In this document: positions 23,480 through 35,759 of the stretch, one piece after another
Layout of the letters: each line of letters starts with the position of its first letter
Position numbering within the stretch: position 1 is the stretch's first letter
DNA from: Clitoria ternatea
Taxonomy: Eukaryota > Streptophyta > Magnoliopsida > Fabales > Fabaceae
Assembly (NCBI GenBank): GCA_037962975.1
Contig: CM075674.1
Location: forward strand, 41,988,501-42,052,500
Reading direction: 5' to 3'
DNA: 64,000 nucleotides
Program-made: the position numbers and the translations under genes
Notes under the pieces: model-generated
Seen by the model: only the letters and a program-made list of their open reading frames with translations
Told to the model about the DNA's origin: nothing
Database searches by the model: none

Positions 23480-23811
23480 GGCGTAGCTCAATCCAAAAAC
23501 TAGTTCATGAGTAAAGGATACAATCCTTATAAATGTCCCTTTACTCATGAGTTAACTTTTATGTTGAGTTTAGCCTATCATTTTCTAATATGGTATGAGA
23601 GTTAGACCCACATTGAATGTTCAGTCACTCATAGATGTTTAGTCTTGCTAACTTCACGCACCAAATGTTTGGTCCTAGGCGTGAAGGGATTGTGTTAAGA
23701 TCAGTCCCACATCGGCTAAAATATAACTAATATACTCCTTATAAAGCTTGAGGCAGCCCTTTACTCATGAGCTAGTTTTTGGCTTAAGTTAATTATACTT
23801 GTTTTCTAATA
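23480..23811 (+). mobile_element. TRIM-like miniature LTR element
   Basis: Two short LTR-like ends flank about 100 bases. The right one (23693-23811, 119 bp) starts TGTTAAGATC with TCCCACATCGG and ends TTTTCTAATA. The left one ends in the same TTTTCTAATA at 23590 and is followed at once by TGGTATGAGAG, a decayed initiator-Met primer site. The internal part ends in GGCGTGAAGGGATTG, like the purine tract of plant TRIMs. The first half of the left LTR is diverged, so its start (about 23480) is approximate. It is too small to code for protein. Confidence 0.7.
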
Positions 23812-24208
23812 TATTTATCAAACTTGAATAGATTGCAATTTCAAATATATACAATATAATATAAATAAACAAGATGCCCTTTTTATTGATTAAAGCAAAA
23901 ACATCAAACTATTACAATTACCAACTACAAAACAAAGGACTGACATAGACATTAAACCCTAGCTAATCAATCTTAACCATGCTGTAAAGACTACATTCAC
24001 TTAATGGAAATTACGAAACATAATTAAAAAAAAAAAAGAGCATCAATAACATATCTTTGAGAGGTTCAACATCTAGGGGGATTAAAACTTCAACAGTTGA
24101 GAAAAAGTGAACATGTGAATTTTTTAACCTTAAACGTTATCATAATTTCAACTGTTAATCTAGTCAATTTTAGTTCACCCTACTGTGAGCCAAATCTTTC
24201 TACTTGCA
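23812..24208. other. Downstream flank of the MADS-box gene
   Basis: AT-rich, with no ORF. It would contain the 3' untranslated region of the MADS-box gene if that gene is expressed. Confidence 0.4.
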
Positions 24209-24766
24209 TCAAAATTCAGGTGGATTGTTGCTATTGATGTCAATATTAGCATGAATACGAAGCCTCTCTGTTTTGTGAGTGATGCACTTTTTCAGCTTCT
24301 CTAGCTTGGCCTTGAATTCTAGGAGTTGACCAGTACTCATCGTTTCAATCGGAGAAGCCCACCAAAATTCATCATGTGCCTTCTTCAATGAACAATTCAG
24401 TTCTTCGCGACGCTTTTTCTCATCCTTAAGTTGGTTAGAGGTGTGATTAAGTTGCATAATGAGGTCCTGTGCTTGGGCAGCATGTTGGGTCCTCTCCACT
24501 TGCATTTGATGTGGTGGCATCTGAGAGAGATAACGATCAATAGTGTTATTGACGGCTGGGATGCCAAAAGAATGTGGTTTATCACTGGGTGAGAACAAAA
24601 TGAGAGCTAAGTCAACACCACAAAGGGTGGATAGCTCATTAGCTTTCTTAAAAAGCCCATCACGACGCTTTGAGAATGTAACTTGAAGATGTTTATGATT
24701 CCTAATTTTTACCATCTCTATCTTTTGACGGCCTTTGGTTTTCTTATCATTGTCCATAGTCGACAT
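24209..24766 (-). CDS. Type I (M-alpha) MADS-box transcription factor, AGL62-like
   Basis: A single uninterrupted ORF with a MADS domain at its N-terminus: KGRQKIEMVKI, then LQVTFSKRRDGLFKKANEL, then LSTLCGVDLALILFSPSDK. The KR(R)xGLFKKA and CG(V)xxALI(L)FSP segments and the lack of introns point to type I M-alpha factors near AGL62, which act as nuclear DNA-binding regulators in female gametophyte and endosperm. The C-terminal half is a charged helical region that may be a coiled coil. The ORF opens at 24838, but I prefer the methionine at 24766 (MSTMDNDKK) or 24757, since family members start just before the domain. At about 185 residues it is on the short side. No frame breaks are seen. 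It is the only likely host gene here. Confidence 0.85.
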   Translation of the reverse strand: MSTMDNDKKTKGRQKIEMVKIRNHKHLQVTFSKRRDGLFKKANELSTLCGVDLALILFSPSDKPHSFGIPAVNNTIDRYLSQMPPHQMQVERTQHAAQAQDLIMQLNHTSNQLKDEKKRREELNCSLKKAHDEFWWASPIETMSTGQLLEFKAKLEKLKKCITHKTERLRIHANIDINSNNPPEF

Positions 24767-24838
24767 GTCTATGCGAGAAGGCATATATGATAAAATACAG
24801 TAGTTATGAGATGAACATATATGGGAAATGATATACAC

Positions 24839-25277
24839 AGATGCTATGATTTATATTACTTTGGAGAATTTTGAAATTCTCACTAACTTTGTAAAACAAT
24901 CAATTGTAATTTAAAATCCACCACAAATAGAAAAATATCTTCTTACCGTTTCCGTTGAATATATCGGTGGTCTTCCTCAAATTTATTACTCTATTTTTTG
25001 CCATAAAAGGTGTAAGAGTTACCATACGCGTTATTAAAAGAAAATAAATTCGATAATGTTATGTTCTAAGCAAATTGATTACTATTTGACTATATCTATT
25101 TTAAAGAAATAAATTTGAAAGAAGTTTTTTTACTTAAACCATTAGTTGTAAAACCTTATTGAGTTACTTATTTTTTTTTAATTTTTTATAATATAGATGA
25201 GAGCTTTAAGATATGAATCTATGACCTTAAGTAAAGTACTAAATCCTCCACCATTAAGCCATAAACTAACCTAGCTA
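24839..25277. other. Upstream flank of the MADS-box gene
   Basis: About 0.5 kb between the preferred MADS start and the left end of retrotransposon B, AT-rich. It must hold whatever is left of the native promoter. I could not single out a confident TATA box. Confidence 0.4.
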
Positions 25278-25449
25278 TGTCACAGTCCAATTTTTATAAT
25301 TAAATTTGAATCAGTAATTAAACATTAAAAATTGAAATTTCTTAGAAAAATAAGAAATGAATTCTAGAAAATAAGAAATTTTATTTCGGTTAAGGGATAT
25401 TTTTATTTCGTAAATTGGACTTGATATGAGATTAAACGGAAGCAGAACG

Positions 25450-28365
25450 TGTGACACCTAAAATCCAAATTATAAATCCTAAGATAATTATATGAAATTT
25501 CATAATAAATTTTTGATGATTGGATAACCATCTTAGAAATTCATAATTCAAATTCTGAGATCCTATGTAATGATATATTTATGGAATAATTAAATTTTCA
25601 TATCAACATATTATTTTGAATAATAACTCAAAACTAAGTAAATGTCATATTATATTCATCATGGAAACATTCATAATAATACGACACACAAGTTCTAGTA
25701 CATTATAATTTATTCCAAATATAATTTCGTAATCAAACACTTAGAAAATAAGCCTCCAATGCTTCCTCATGCATCATACAATGAAAAAGGGTTGTAAGAG
25801 TAAGAAAGAATATAAAATAATTACAGAATAAATAAAATTTCATAAACATAAACAGCAAGTAAATATGAGATGATGTGTATATCAATCAACTGATTTGTTC
25901 ATCTTTTAATTACCAAATGATGTCATGATGGATTAATTCTAATTGGTGGGAATATATTGCAGTAATACACAAGTAGGGTCTGGGCTCAAAATAGAGCAGC
26001 CATAATTGGCAGGAAAACGTAGACCCCTACCGATCCATGTTGCGTCAAGTAGGGTCTGGGCTCGAATAGAATAGCCATAATTTGGCAGACAAACATAGGC
26101 CCTTACCGATCCATATTGTGTCACAATATAGAACAAGTAAAGTCTAGGCTCATCGTAGAACAGTCCCCACCGAGCAGGTAATCAAGGGACCTCTACATTC
26201 CTAATATGCGTCTCAAAATGCGTATGATGCATAAATACCTTTAATTCTCTTTATTAATCAACATACCATGATCTTACAATTCCATAATCTCAATAATAAC
26301 CTTAAATCCCTGAAGGATATAATAATCCAAACACGTTCTCAAATCATGGATTTACAGTTCATCATCATATCTCAATTCTCCATAAGACGTTCATGTATAT
26401 TTACCATTAATTCCAAACAAATCATATGCATTTATTCAATTCTCATACGATGTACTTCACATAAGAAATACTCAATAACTATAACAAGCACAAGATATGA
26501 TTTACATAATTATGACCATTAGAATCATTAGTTACTAATAAAACAAATTTTCTGAGCGATTTCAGCACTGTCACCCTTTAACAAATAATTCATAACTTGA
26601 GCTACACAATTCATTTTTAATTGAAACCAAGTTTCATGTTTTCATAACTCAATTATCTACATTTTTCATGAAGGCCATGATTTTAAATTCTAAATAGAAA
26701 TATCACATAATTACAGAATAATCAATAGGTTAACAATTATCATTATCACTAATTTCTGGAAAATTTTCTATTTTGACAATCTTTAGTAAATTAGCTATAA
26801 CTCGTGATATAAAAATAATTTTTGAATAAGGCCAAGTTTTGCGTTTCAATAATTCCATTATCTATAATTTTTATGAAGACCAAAAATTCCAAATCCAAAC
26901 AGAAATATCCCAAATTCACAGTATACTAAGCTCTCTCAAAGAAAGTAACAGAACGTACATATGTTAGTAAAATAAACATTTCTGGAGCTATAAAAGCATG
27001 AGACCAATTCTAAATTACTCATAACACAAATATCTAAAACTTTTATGAAGACACCAAACATTGATTCTCATCACAAAATTCCAAGTTTTAAAAATAAAAA
27101 TAGTGATTCACGTCAACTGTTTTTTCAGCATGAACGTACCTCGGTATTTAAGGTATAACTGGAGCTACAAATATCCTTTTAACTTGAAACCACTTTTTAT
27201 AAATCCACAACATAAATATCTACAACCGTTATGGAGATATCAAAGTCTAAATATCTACATATAATTCCCAGAATTTTAATATTTACCCAAAATAGAAAGT
27301 AGTATTTTAGCTATAACTCGAGCTACAAGCATCCAATTCATGTCTTTAAAAGCTAAAAATTCATATAACATATATATCTACAACTTTTATAAAGACACTA
27401 AACACTAATTCACATTTTTTAATCAATAAAATCAAATCACAAGCATGAACATAATTTCTGAATTCCTAGCACATAGATACAACTTTACCCATTCCATAAT
27501 TATTCACAATCCTTTCCCCTCTTACCTTAATTAAGGATCTTGGAGTAGTTGGAAGTTCCCTCTTGTTGTCCTAACTTCAGATCAAGAGTGAATTTCATGG
27601 AGAAAATAAAATAAAATAAGAGATGTGTCTTCACTAACTTCAGCTTGTTTTAAGAATTCTGACCTAAGAACAAGATGTAGTATTAGTTTAATCATGCAAA
27701 TGACAAGTGGGAGATAAACTTTCCATAATGGAATTGTAGCAGGATGTTATGTGCATTATGTGTGGTTATAATGGAGGTTTAAAGTGGGAAAAATGGGCTG
27801 CATTGCTGGCCATTCCTGTAGCCTAAATAATATAGCTTGTATGATTGAAGTAAAATACCAATTCTGAAACAGTTTTGGTATTTTAGGCATATCTCTCTCA
27901 AATCTTAATAGATTTTGATGAATTTGGTCTTGTTGGAAATCTAAGAAGAGGAACAACTTTGTAGTTGACCATATTTTCAGATTCAGACTCTAACTAGGCA
28001 TTAAAATGTATACAAGATAACGCATTTTTAGTGAAGTATGTGATGATTTCATGGAGTAAATGGAAAAGGCAAAGAAATTAATAACTAAGGAAATATGTAA
28101 TAAGTTATTTGGTTAACTTTTACCTAAGGTATACAGTTAAAATTATTTACAATGGTAAAAGGTTAAATTAAAGATGTTGTCCTAGCCAAAATTTACGTAG
28201 AAAGTCGAGATAAAATAGATAATATCATTGATGATCTTAATGAGAATAATTATACATGAGAATGAAACCAAAATTTACGTAGAAAATCGAGATAAAATGA
28301 ATAATATCATTGATGATCTTAATGAGAATAATTATACATGAGAATGAAATTTTTGGGATGTTACA
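25450..28365 (-). mobile_element. Solo LTR I1 (2916 bp) nested in LTR B
   Basis: Plus-strand ends are TGTGACACC and GATGTTACA. The flanks GAACG (25445-25449) and GAATG (28366-28370) are a 5-bp target duplication with one transition. No primer site, purine tract or coding region lies inside, so it is a solo LTR left by unequal recombination. On the minus strand a strong donor TTAAG|GTAAGAGGGG starts at 27525, which suggests that the sense strand is minus. An 82-bp unit is duplicated at 28186-28349. Confidence 0.85.
28186..28349. repeat. 82-bp tandem duplication at the end of solo LTR I1
   Basis: Two copies (start CCAAAATTTACGTAGAAA at 28186 and 28268) differ by only a few bases. The unit abuts the LTR terminus. 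Confidence 0.92.
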
Positions 28366-30290
28366 GAATGCGATAATAATATGTAGAATTATTAAGGAAC
28401 CTCTTAATTAAAAAAAGAAAGAAAAAAATCTTCCCCCTGTCTCCCGAAATATCTTTTCTTTCGCATTTCTTCTTTCTCTCTACTGCCATAACTTCACCGA
28501 CGTATGCACCCTAAAAATAAGGCCTTCCACTTCCAAATTTCTTTAGAATTAAATACCTCACAAACCCTATAGCCTTCCATCATCTTCTTTAAGCTTCTAA
28601 ATCTCTATTTCCATCTCTTAAAGCTTTTCAATTTTGCATAATAAGGAACCACACCCGCTTCAAGATTTGAGGAGAAACAAGAAGGCAAAGCAATTTAGCA
28701 CTTGAGGAATCTTGAATTGAGGTAATAAATAGGAGATAGAATATTAAATAGATAGGAATTAAGTTAGAAATGCTTGTTTAATTGTTAGTGGTTTAGAAAC
28801 CCATATAGTTAGATTTTAATTTAAATTGAAATAAATTGTGAAATTGATGTTAATTCATGGAATACGATATATGATATGTTTCTAATGTTGTATGGTGATT
28901 TGGAATCAATTAACATGTTTAATTTGCATTTGAAAGAGGTAAAAATAGTAAAAATAAGAAAAACAGAGTGTTGTCTTCAGTTTTCTACAATCAGACCCTT
29001 TTTAACAACAAATATTTGCAACCGGTGTTAAAAACCCAGAAACGGTGACATTTTTGTAATTAAATCAGAAGCGGAGGCATTTTTGTAAATAAGTCAAAAG
29101 CGGTGACATTTTTGTAAATAAATTAGAACAGTGGCATTTTCATAAATAAGACTAGTAGTATTTTTGTTAATATAATTAGAAACTTAAAATAGTGGTATTT
29201 TTATAAATATAAACCAGAATTTCTATTTTAAAATTAAATAATTGATTTTTTATTTATTCTTGAGATTCTATATTGAAATAAATAAATATGGTTGATTAAA
29301 TTAACTTTAGAAGTTTATTGGGAGAAGAATTTCTATTTTAAAATTATTTTAGATAGTAAGTAGTACAATTTTATACATATGAAAAATGTGTTTCCATATT
29401 CTTTGGATTATGATATATGGAGTATGCTTATAAATATGATAAAATATCATAATAATTTGATTGTTATGATAATTTCATTGTTAAGATTAATTATAAAAAA
29501 ATTTGATTCAGATCTAATGCATTCATGCATCATATGCATTAGCCATTCAAAGGATCTGCGGGAGGGTTCTTTGAAGGGGTTCCTGATGGGGGAACGCGCT
29601 CTGTTGAGGAACAGACCCTTGTGGTGGTTTTATACCACGACCGTCTTAAGGGCTGAGTAGTGTGTCCTTAAGGGGGGTGTCGCAACACCTGTTATTGATA
29701 TTATTATATTGTTATCTGATGTTGGTGTTGCATTATGGGGCGCTGTATCAGTTAGATATTTGTAAAAATATTATTATTAGAGATCACCACTTATATTCCT
29801 ACTAGAATGGATCCATCATGCATTTCCATTCATATAAAAAATTGAAAATAATAGTACAAAACACTTGTTTGGCATCTACTTCACATAACATCCTAATTGT
29901 ATTTGTGTATGTTCTAATTTAATTTCTATTTATTTGATATTTTATCTCACTATTTCTTTTATTTGTGGTAACCCTTTAGTGTTTAATTAGGAAAATATAT
30001 AACAACATGGATGATGCTTGACGTGGAAGAACTATGAAGACTTTTGATGTTGATGCTTGCTTGCATAGCTACTTTGGCTGTATTATGTATGTGTATGCTA
30101 TGTTTTGGTGTTTTATATCTTTATATTTTATAAGATCTAGGGTATTTGTCTAAAATTTGTGTGCCTGTATGCTATATGTGTTCTTTATATGTTTCTATTT
30201 TGTATAATAGTTAGATAGTGTAAAATTGTTAGAACTTTGAGTATATTAGACACTCAGTAACTGGATGCAGTGGTACCTATAGGATAAAAA

Positions 30291-31552
30291 ATGGCTAGAT
30301 GATAGAACGAAGATGCCATGGCAGTTGTATTCAATCGCTTTGCTGAGATCCTTGAAAGACAGGAACGATAAACGTTAATCGAAGGAACCCATGGACATGA
30401 CCGTTTCCTAAAAAGGAAACCTACCCAATTTAAAGGAGACTATAATCCAGAGGTGGCTTACCTATGGATTAAAGAAATGGAATATATTTTCTGATCCTTA
30501 CCTTATACTAAAGCCCATAATGTATAATATGCTACCTATATGATGGTAGGGGAAGCAGAGAATTGATGGATCTTCGCTCGCGATAGGTTACTGGAAGCCG
30601 GTAGACTACTCATCTGGGAGAATTCTAAAGAAAGCATTCTCAAGAAATATTTCCCTGCTAGTGCTAGAAGCAAAAAGGAATTAGAATTTTTAGAATTAAA
30701 GAAAGGGAATATGTCTATCGGATAATTCACTACCAAATTTGAGGAACTGTCATTGTTTTATCCTCCTTTCCAACAGCCAAGGACTGAGGCTTCTAAATGT
30801 GTCAAATTTGAAAATAGTCTGAGGCCAGAAATTAAAGAAGCTATAGGACATCAGGAGATTAGGAGTTTCCCATTCTGATCAACAAATGCAGAATCTTTGA
30901 TAAGAACCATCGGGCCAGGATAGAGCAAGAGAAGAGCAGTAAATAGTTGAAACCTCAATTAGTGAACTTTAAAAGGCAGGAACATTTAACCAGAATCGAT
31001 TTAGAGGTGGACCATCTTCATTATCTGGAGGATGCATGAACCAGCCAATCATCTGGAACTGATATAAATACAGAGGAAATCACAAAACTCATGATTGTAC
31101 ACAAGCAGATCTTATCCGTTTTTAATGCAATCGGAAGGGACATATTTGTCCTAATTGCTCACAACTTCGCCAAGGCACTAACACTGTGAATTTTAAAATT
31201 GAGAACAACAATAACAACAACAATGGAGCTAGTAGATGAAGAGCTAGCATTCATGATGGACGTAATGGGAATGGTCACGGAGAACATAATGTTAAGGGCA
31301 CAGCTGGTCGATGACAAGAAAATGGTCAACTAGTGAATAATCAAAACAAATCACCTGCAACTGGCAGAGCATTTGCAATTAGTGGATCAGAGGCATCACA
31401 GGTAGATGACTTAGTATAAAGTGAGTGCATTCTTAACGATACTATATTATTTGTTTTATTTGATTTTGGTGCGACATGTTCTTTTATTGTTGAAGAATAT
31501 GTTAAACGTATGAATTTACCTAAGAAATCTATGCAATATGATTTGCTTGTCT
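30291..31552 (+). pseudogene. Chromovirus B gag and start of protease, broken
   Basis: It begins ATGGCTAGA at 30291, shortly after the primer site. The retrotransposon gag domain is readable (AMAVVFNRFAEILERQ, DRFLKRKPTQFKGDYNPE, then KKYFPASARSKKELEFLEL, EELSLFYPPFQQP, FENSLRPEIKEAI) but carries many stop codons, two of them within the first five codons. A zinc knuckle is recognisable near 31110 with its first cysteine lost. The protease site near 31460 reads FDFGATCSF, with phenylalanine replacing the usual serine. It is closely related to the gag of element G at 59669. The reading frame is cut by solo LTR F and resumes at 34050. Confidence 0.85.
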
Positions 31553-31557
31553 CTACT

Positions 31558-34049
31558 TGTAACATCCTAAATTTTAGAATTTTAGAAAAATGATTCATTA
31601 AGGATCAGTGGAGAAATTCCGAGTGAATTATGTCTGAGATAAGACATTCCGAGTGAAGAAATGAATATAATTCCGAGTGAAGGAAGGTTAAGATGTTTCT
31701 GAGTGACGGATAATTGAGAGAATCACTGAGTTAAGAAAAACTGTGTCCGAATGACACTTTTGAGTGAGGCAAATCCGAGTGAAACGTCTCCAAGTGAAAC
31801 ATTTCCGAATGGATCGTTTCTGAGAGAAGTACTTCCGAATAAAGAGAAGCTTTGATTTCGAATGAGTACTTCTCGGGACGAGATATTTTTGAATAGTGAC
31901 CGAGTGGAGTATCTCCGAGTTGTATGACTTTCCGAGTGAAGTGTCTCTGAGTGCGACACTTCCAAGTGGGATAGCACCGAGTGAGACGTTTCCAAGTGGG
32001 ATAATGTTGTGAGACCTTTCTGAATTCTGTGTGGTATGGCACCGATTGATACATACCGAGTGAGTCTTTTCCAGGGAAGGTACTTCTGGACAAAGAAAGA
32101 CTTTAACTCCGAATAAGTATGTTTCTGAGTGAATAGTTCTCAGGGAAAGTAAATATCCGAGTGATGAATCCCTTCATTTAATTCGTGCTCGGGTGTCTTA
32201 AAGATTGCCTAGAGCCTTGCTCGGGTCGATATTTAGAGTTACCGAGAGCTTGTACTCGGGTTCGTTTTTGAGATTGTCTTCGACCCCGAGTGATCCTTTC
32301 GAGTGGAAAGATTTCCGAGAGGACTGAACTTTGATTCTGAGTGATCTTTTCGGATGTAAGACTTCTGAGTGACGCATGTGAGAGCTTTGACTCGGGTAGA
32401 GATATATCTGAGTGAGATATTTCTAAATGAGGTATCTCCGGGTGATACATTTCTGAGTGGATCACTTCCGAGGAAAGAAAAACTGACTGACTGTTTCATG
32501 TAGAAACCTTTCCGAGTGAATTTCCTCTGAGTGAAGTAATTCTGAACGGAAAGAGGCTATGATGAATCTTCTCGGAAAGAGGGATATGCCTAAAATACCG
32601 AAACCGAGTCGGAATTGATAATTACTTTAATTATTGAGGCTTTCCACGTCACTCTGTTCTAGCAGATTCTCTTTTCTGATTTTTCTAAGAATGGGACCCT
32701 CTCTATTGTCCTATCCTATTTTCTTTTATTATTCTATGTTGTCCTTATATCTTAATATACGTGTATCAGTACTTATTCATTTCGTTCACATCTTTTTCAT
32801 GAACAATTTCTATCAAATCCTATCATTAGATTAGCTTGGAATTTCGAGAGTGTCAACATCACCTTTAATCTTTTTCTTTTCCAATCTTTATTGGAAATTA
32901 TCAATAAAAGAGGAGACCAATCTTCATTCTTCTCTTAAACGTGGAAGTTTGGCTTTTAAGGAGTAAGAGCTTTAAATTTCATAAGTAAGGAAGCTTTGGA
33001 CTGGTTCAGAGCTGAAATTCCAGTCAGAATTCGTGAGTTGTGATTGGATATAGCTTGAATAGCTGCTAGAATTCTTTATTTCCAGGTAGGGGGAGCGTTT
33101 ACATTTTAAATGCATGGTTTATGAACGGATTCAGGATAATATTATTGTATTTAATATGAAATCTTGAATATATATATATATATATATATGTTACATGTGA
33201 TATATTTGTGATGATTGTGATATTTCCGTTCATATGATATTGATATGTGATTGATGATGATAATGATATGAATATTATTCATGAAATATATCATGATGTA
33301 TGAATGCATGGGATGCATTTGATAAGCATGGGATGCTTGTGTATTGAACAAATATGAAATATTATTATGGTTTCGAGGATTCCACAAAAGACCTTGGGTG
33401 GGACTCAAGGTAAACCTCTTGAGCGGGGCTCGGGGTTTAGCCCGTGGCATTACCGTTGTCGCTGGGAGTGATTGTGTCACATGAGAGGGCAAATGGTTTG
33501 GTACCAGTAAAACGGCCGGATCAGCTGAGAGTTGAGTTATGGCCGGGAGCTAGTGTTGCAAAACAAATTAAAAGACTTAATAATGGATCCATTTGATTGA
33601 GCATATGAATGCAATGATATATGTTACTGAGAATAACATGATGATATATGATGAGATTATGTGATATGAGTTTGATTTATATGTGGTTATGAATTGGACA
33701 TTTAATCCGATTCAATAACTATCATTTGACATGTTTATGCTCACCCCCTATTGTTGTTATTTTTACAGTGGATGTAGGACACGGCGATGATGTATGAGGT
33801 CACTCAGCCTGCTCGTAGCATTATGTATTTATATGTATAGTACATAATGCACATAGTTATTTTGTAGTAGCCTTGGCCGGCTCCTGTGTATACCGGATTT
33901 ATTATGTATATGTATAAATGAATGAGCCAGTTGATGTAATATTGACAATAACATTATATTAATCCAAATCCTGTTTCTAACGTTTAAATTATTTATGAAA
34001 AATTTATTTTAATTATTGAAATTTAATTTTAAAAATTAAGAATGTTATA
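31558..34049 (+). mobile_element. Solo LTR F (2492 bp) nested in chromovirus B
   Basis: It starts TGTAACATCC and ends AATGTTATA, with a perfect 5-bp target duplication CTACT (31553-31557 and 34050-34054). Removing it restores continuity of the protease-to-RT reading frame of B. It has no internal region, so it is a solo LTR. It contains a CCGAGTGA word array (31617-32590), a donor CCAG|GTAGG at 33086, an acceptor TTTTTACAG ending at 33768 and the block GTAGCCTTGGCCGGCT near 33865, all shared with LTR G. Confidence 0.92.
31617..32590 (+). repeat. CCGAGTGA word array in solo LTR F
   Basis: TTCCGAGTGA, TTTCTGAGTGA and variants recur some forty times with unrelated spacers, filling most of the first kilobase of the LTR. 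Some copies carry GAGTGG or GAGGGA endings. The overlapping short minus-strand ORFs rich in S, H, T and R are by-products of this word. Confidence 0.9.
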
Positions 34050-34054
34050 CTACT

Positions 34055-35754
34055 CCTATTGGTAACAATCTAAGGATAGCTAACATGTGTGAAGGTTGTT
34101 CCATACATATAGGAGGTAGAAATTTTAACATGAACTTAGTATCCTTACCATTAAAGGACTTGGAAATTATCTTGAGGATGGATTAGCTATCTAATAATTA
34201 TATCCTCGTGGATTGCTGAAATAAGACCTTGATCTTTCTTCCCGACAACATGGAGTGTCAGGAGTATGACGCCTCACAGAACCCTATAGGATATTCCTTG
34301 AACAATGGAACCACACCATTCATGGTATTTGCACTTATAGTAAGGAAAGTTATCCCTGATATAAGTAAGATACCAGTAGTTTATGAATTCCTAGAAGTAT
34401 TCCTTAAAGATGTTCCAGGATTACCTCCTGAACAAGAGATAGAATTCTCTATTGACTTAATTCCTAGAGCAAAACCTATTGCTAGAGCACCCTATAGAAT
34501 GTCTCTAGCTGAACTGATTGAACTAAAGAAGCAAGTTAAGGAGTTATTAGAAAGCAATTTATACAACCCAAAGTATCTCCTTGGGGAGCACCTGTATTAC
34601 TAGTCAAGAAGAAGGATGGTAGTATGAGACTTTGTGTCAATTATCATCAACTGAACAAAGTCACGATTAAGAATAAATATCCGTTACTGAGGATCGATGA
34701 CCTTATTGATCAACTACGAGGAGCTACTATGTTCTCTAAGATAGACTTGAGGTTGGGGTACCATCAGATTTGTGTAAAGGCTGAAGATTTCTGAAAACAG
34801 CCTTTAGAAGACGCTATGGGCATTATGAATATTTAGTTATGCCTTTTGGAGTAACTAATGCTCCAACCGTGTTCATGGACTATATGAACCGGATATTCCA
34901 TCTATACCTTGATCAATTCGCCATTGTCTTTATAGATGATATTCTCATCTATTCCAAAACCAAGGAGGAGCATGAGGAGCATCTATACTTAGTGCTACAA
35001 ATACTAAAAGAGAAACAACTATATGCCAAACTATCCAAATATGAGTTTTTACTTAATAAAGTAAAATTCTTAAGCCATGTGATATCTAAGAATGGTCTGT
35101 CAGTTGACCCTATGATGATTGAAGCCATAATAGCTTGTGAGAGGCCAAAGACTGTCATAAAAATTAGGAGTTTCTTAGGACTAACATGATACTATCGAAG
35201 ATTTATTGAAGGATTCTCTCGAATTTTCCTACCAATGACCCGATTAACCTGTAAGAATAAACCTTTCGTTTGGACTCTTGAATGCAAAACAAGTTTCCAA
35301 GAATTAAAGAAAAGATTAACAACTACATCAGTTCTAGCTTTACTGAATCCACAAGAAAACTTTGAAGTTTATTGTGATGCTTCAAAGCTGGGACTAGGTT
35401 GTGTTTTAATGCAACAAAGAAAAGTAATTGCTTATGCTTCATGGCAATTACGACCACACAAACTTAATTACCCTACTCATGACCTAGAATTAGCGGCTAT
35501 TATCTTTGCTTTGAAAATTTGGAGGTACTACTTATATGGAGCAAAGTTTGAAGTCTATAGTGATCATAAGAGTCTTAAATATCTGTTTGACTAAAAAGAA
35601 TTGAAAATGAGACAATGCCGATGGATGGAATTTCTTAAGGACTATGGCTTCGAGTTAAAGTACCATCTAGGGAAAGCCAACGTAGTAGTTGATGCGCTAG
35701 TAGGAAAGTTGTTCATATGATAAGTTTAATGATAGAAGAATTAGAAATGATTGA
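34055..35754 (+). pseudogene. Chromovirus B reverse transcriptase and RNase H, broken
   Basis: Continues the B polyprotein after solo LTR F. Readable parts are PVVYEFLEVFLKDVPGLPP and EFSIDLIPRAKPIARAPYRM (RT start), SKIDLRLGYHQI, MPFGVTNAPTVFMDYMNRIF, then the catalytic FIDDILIYS near 34930. RNase H follows, with VYCDASKLGLGCVLMQ and FEVYSDHKSLKYLF. Stops and frameshifts occur, for example around 34600, 34790, 35185 and 35592. The first aspartate pair of RT and the RNase H aspartates are still recognisable. The frame is cut at 35760 by element C and continues at 48629. Confidence 0.88.
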
Positions 35755-35759
35755 ACAAT

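Larger units (their letters stand above)
25278..30269 (+). mobile_element. Chromovirus B, 5' LTR (interrupted by solo LTR I1)
   Basis: It starts TGTCACAGTCC at 25278; a matching start (TGTCATAGTTC) follows the purine tract at 50179. The outer LTR is split by I1 (25450-28365) and is about 2.07 kb without it. It ends near GGATGCA at 30269, followed by a decayed primer site TGGTACCTATAG (30271-30282). A leader with donor GAG|GTAATA at 28722 and a possible acceptor CCTTTAG ending at 29979 lie inside. The 3' border is less certain than the 5' border. Confidence 0.75.

Noticed and set aside
31723..32499. Minus-strand ORFs rich in Ser, His, Thr and Arg (85-120 codons)
   Set aside because: They are by-products of the repeated CCGAGTGA word, overlap in several frames and show no domain.
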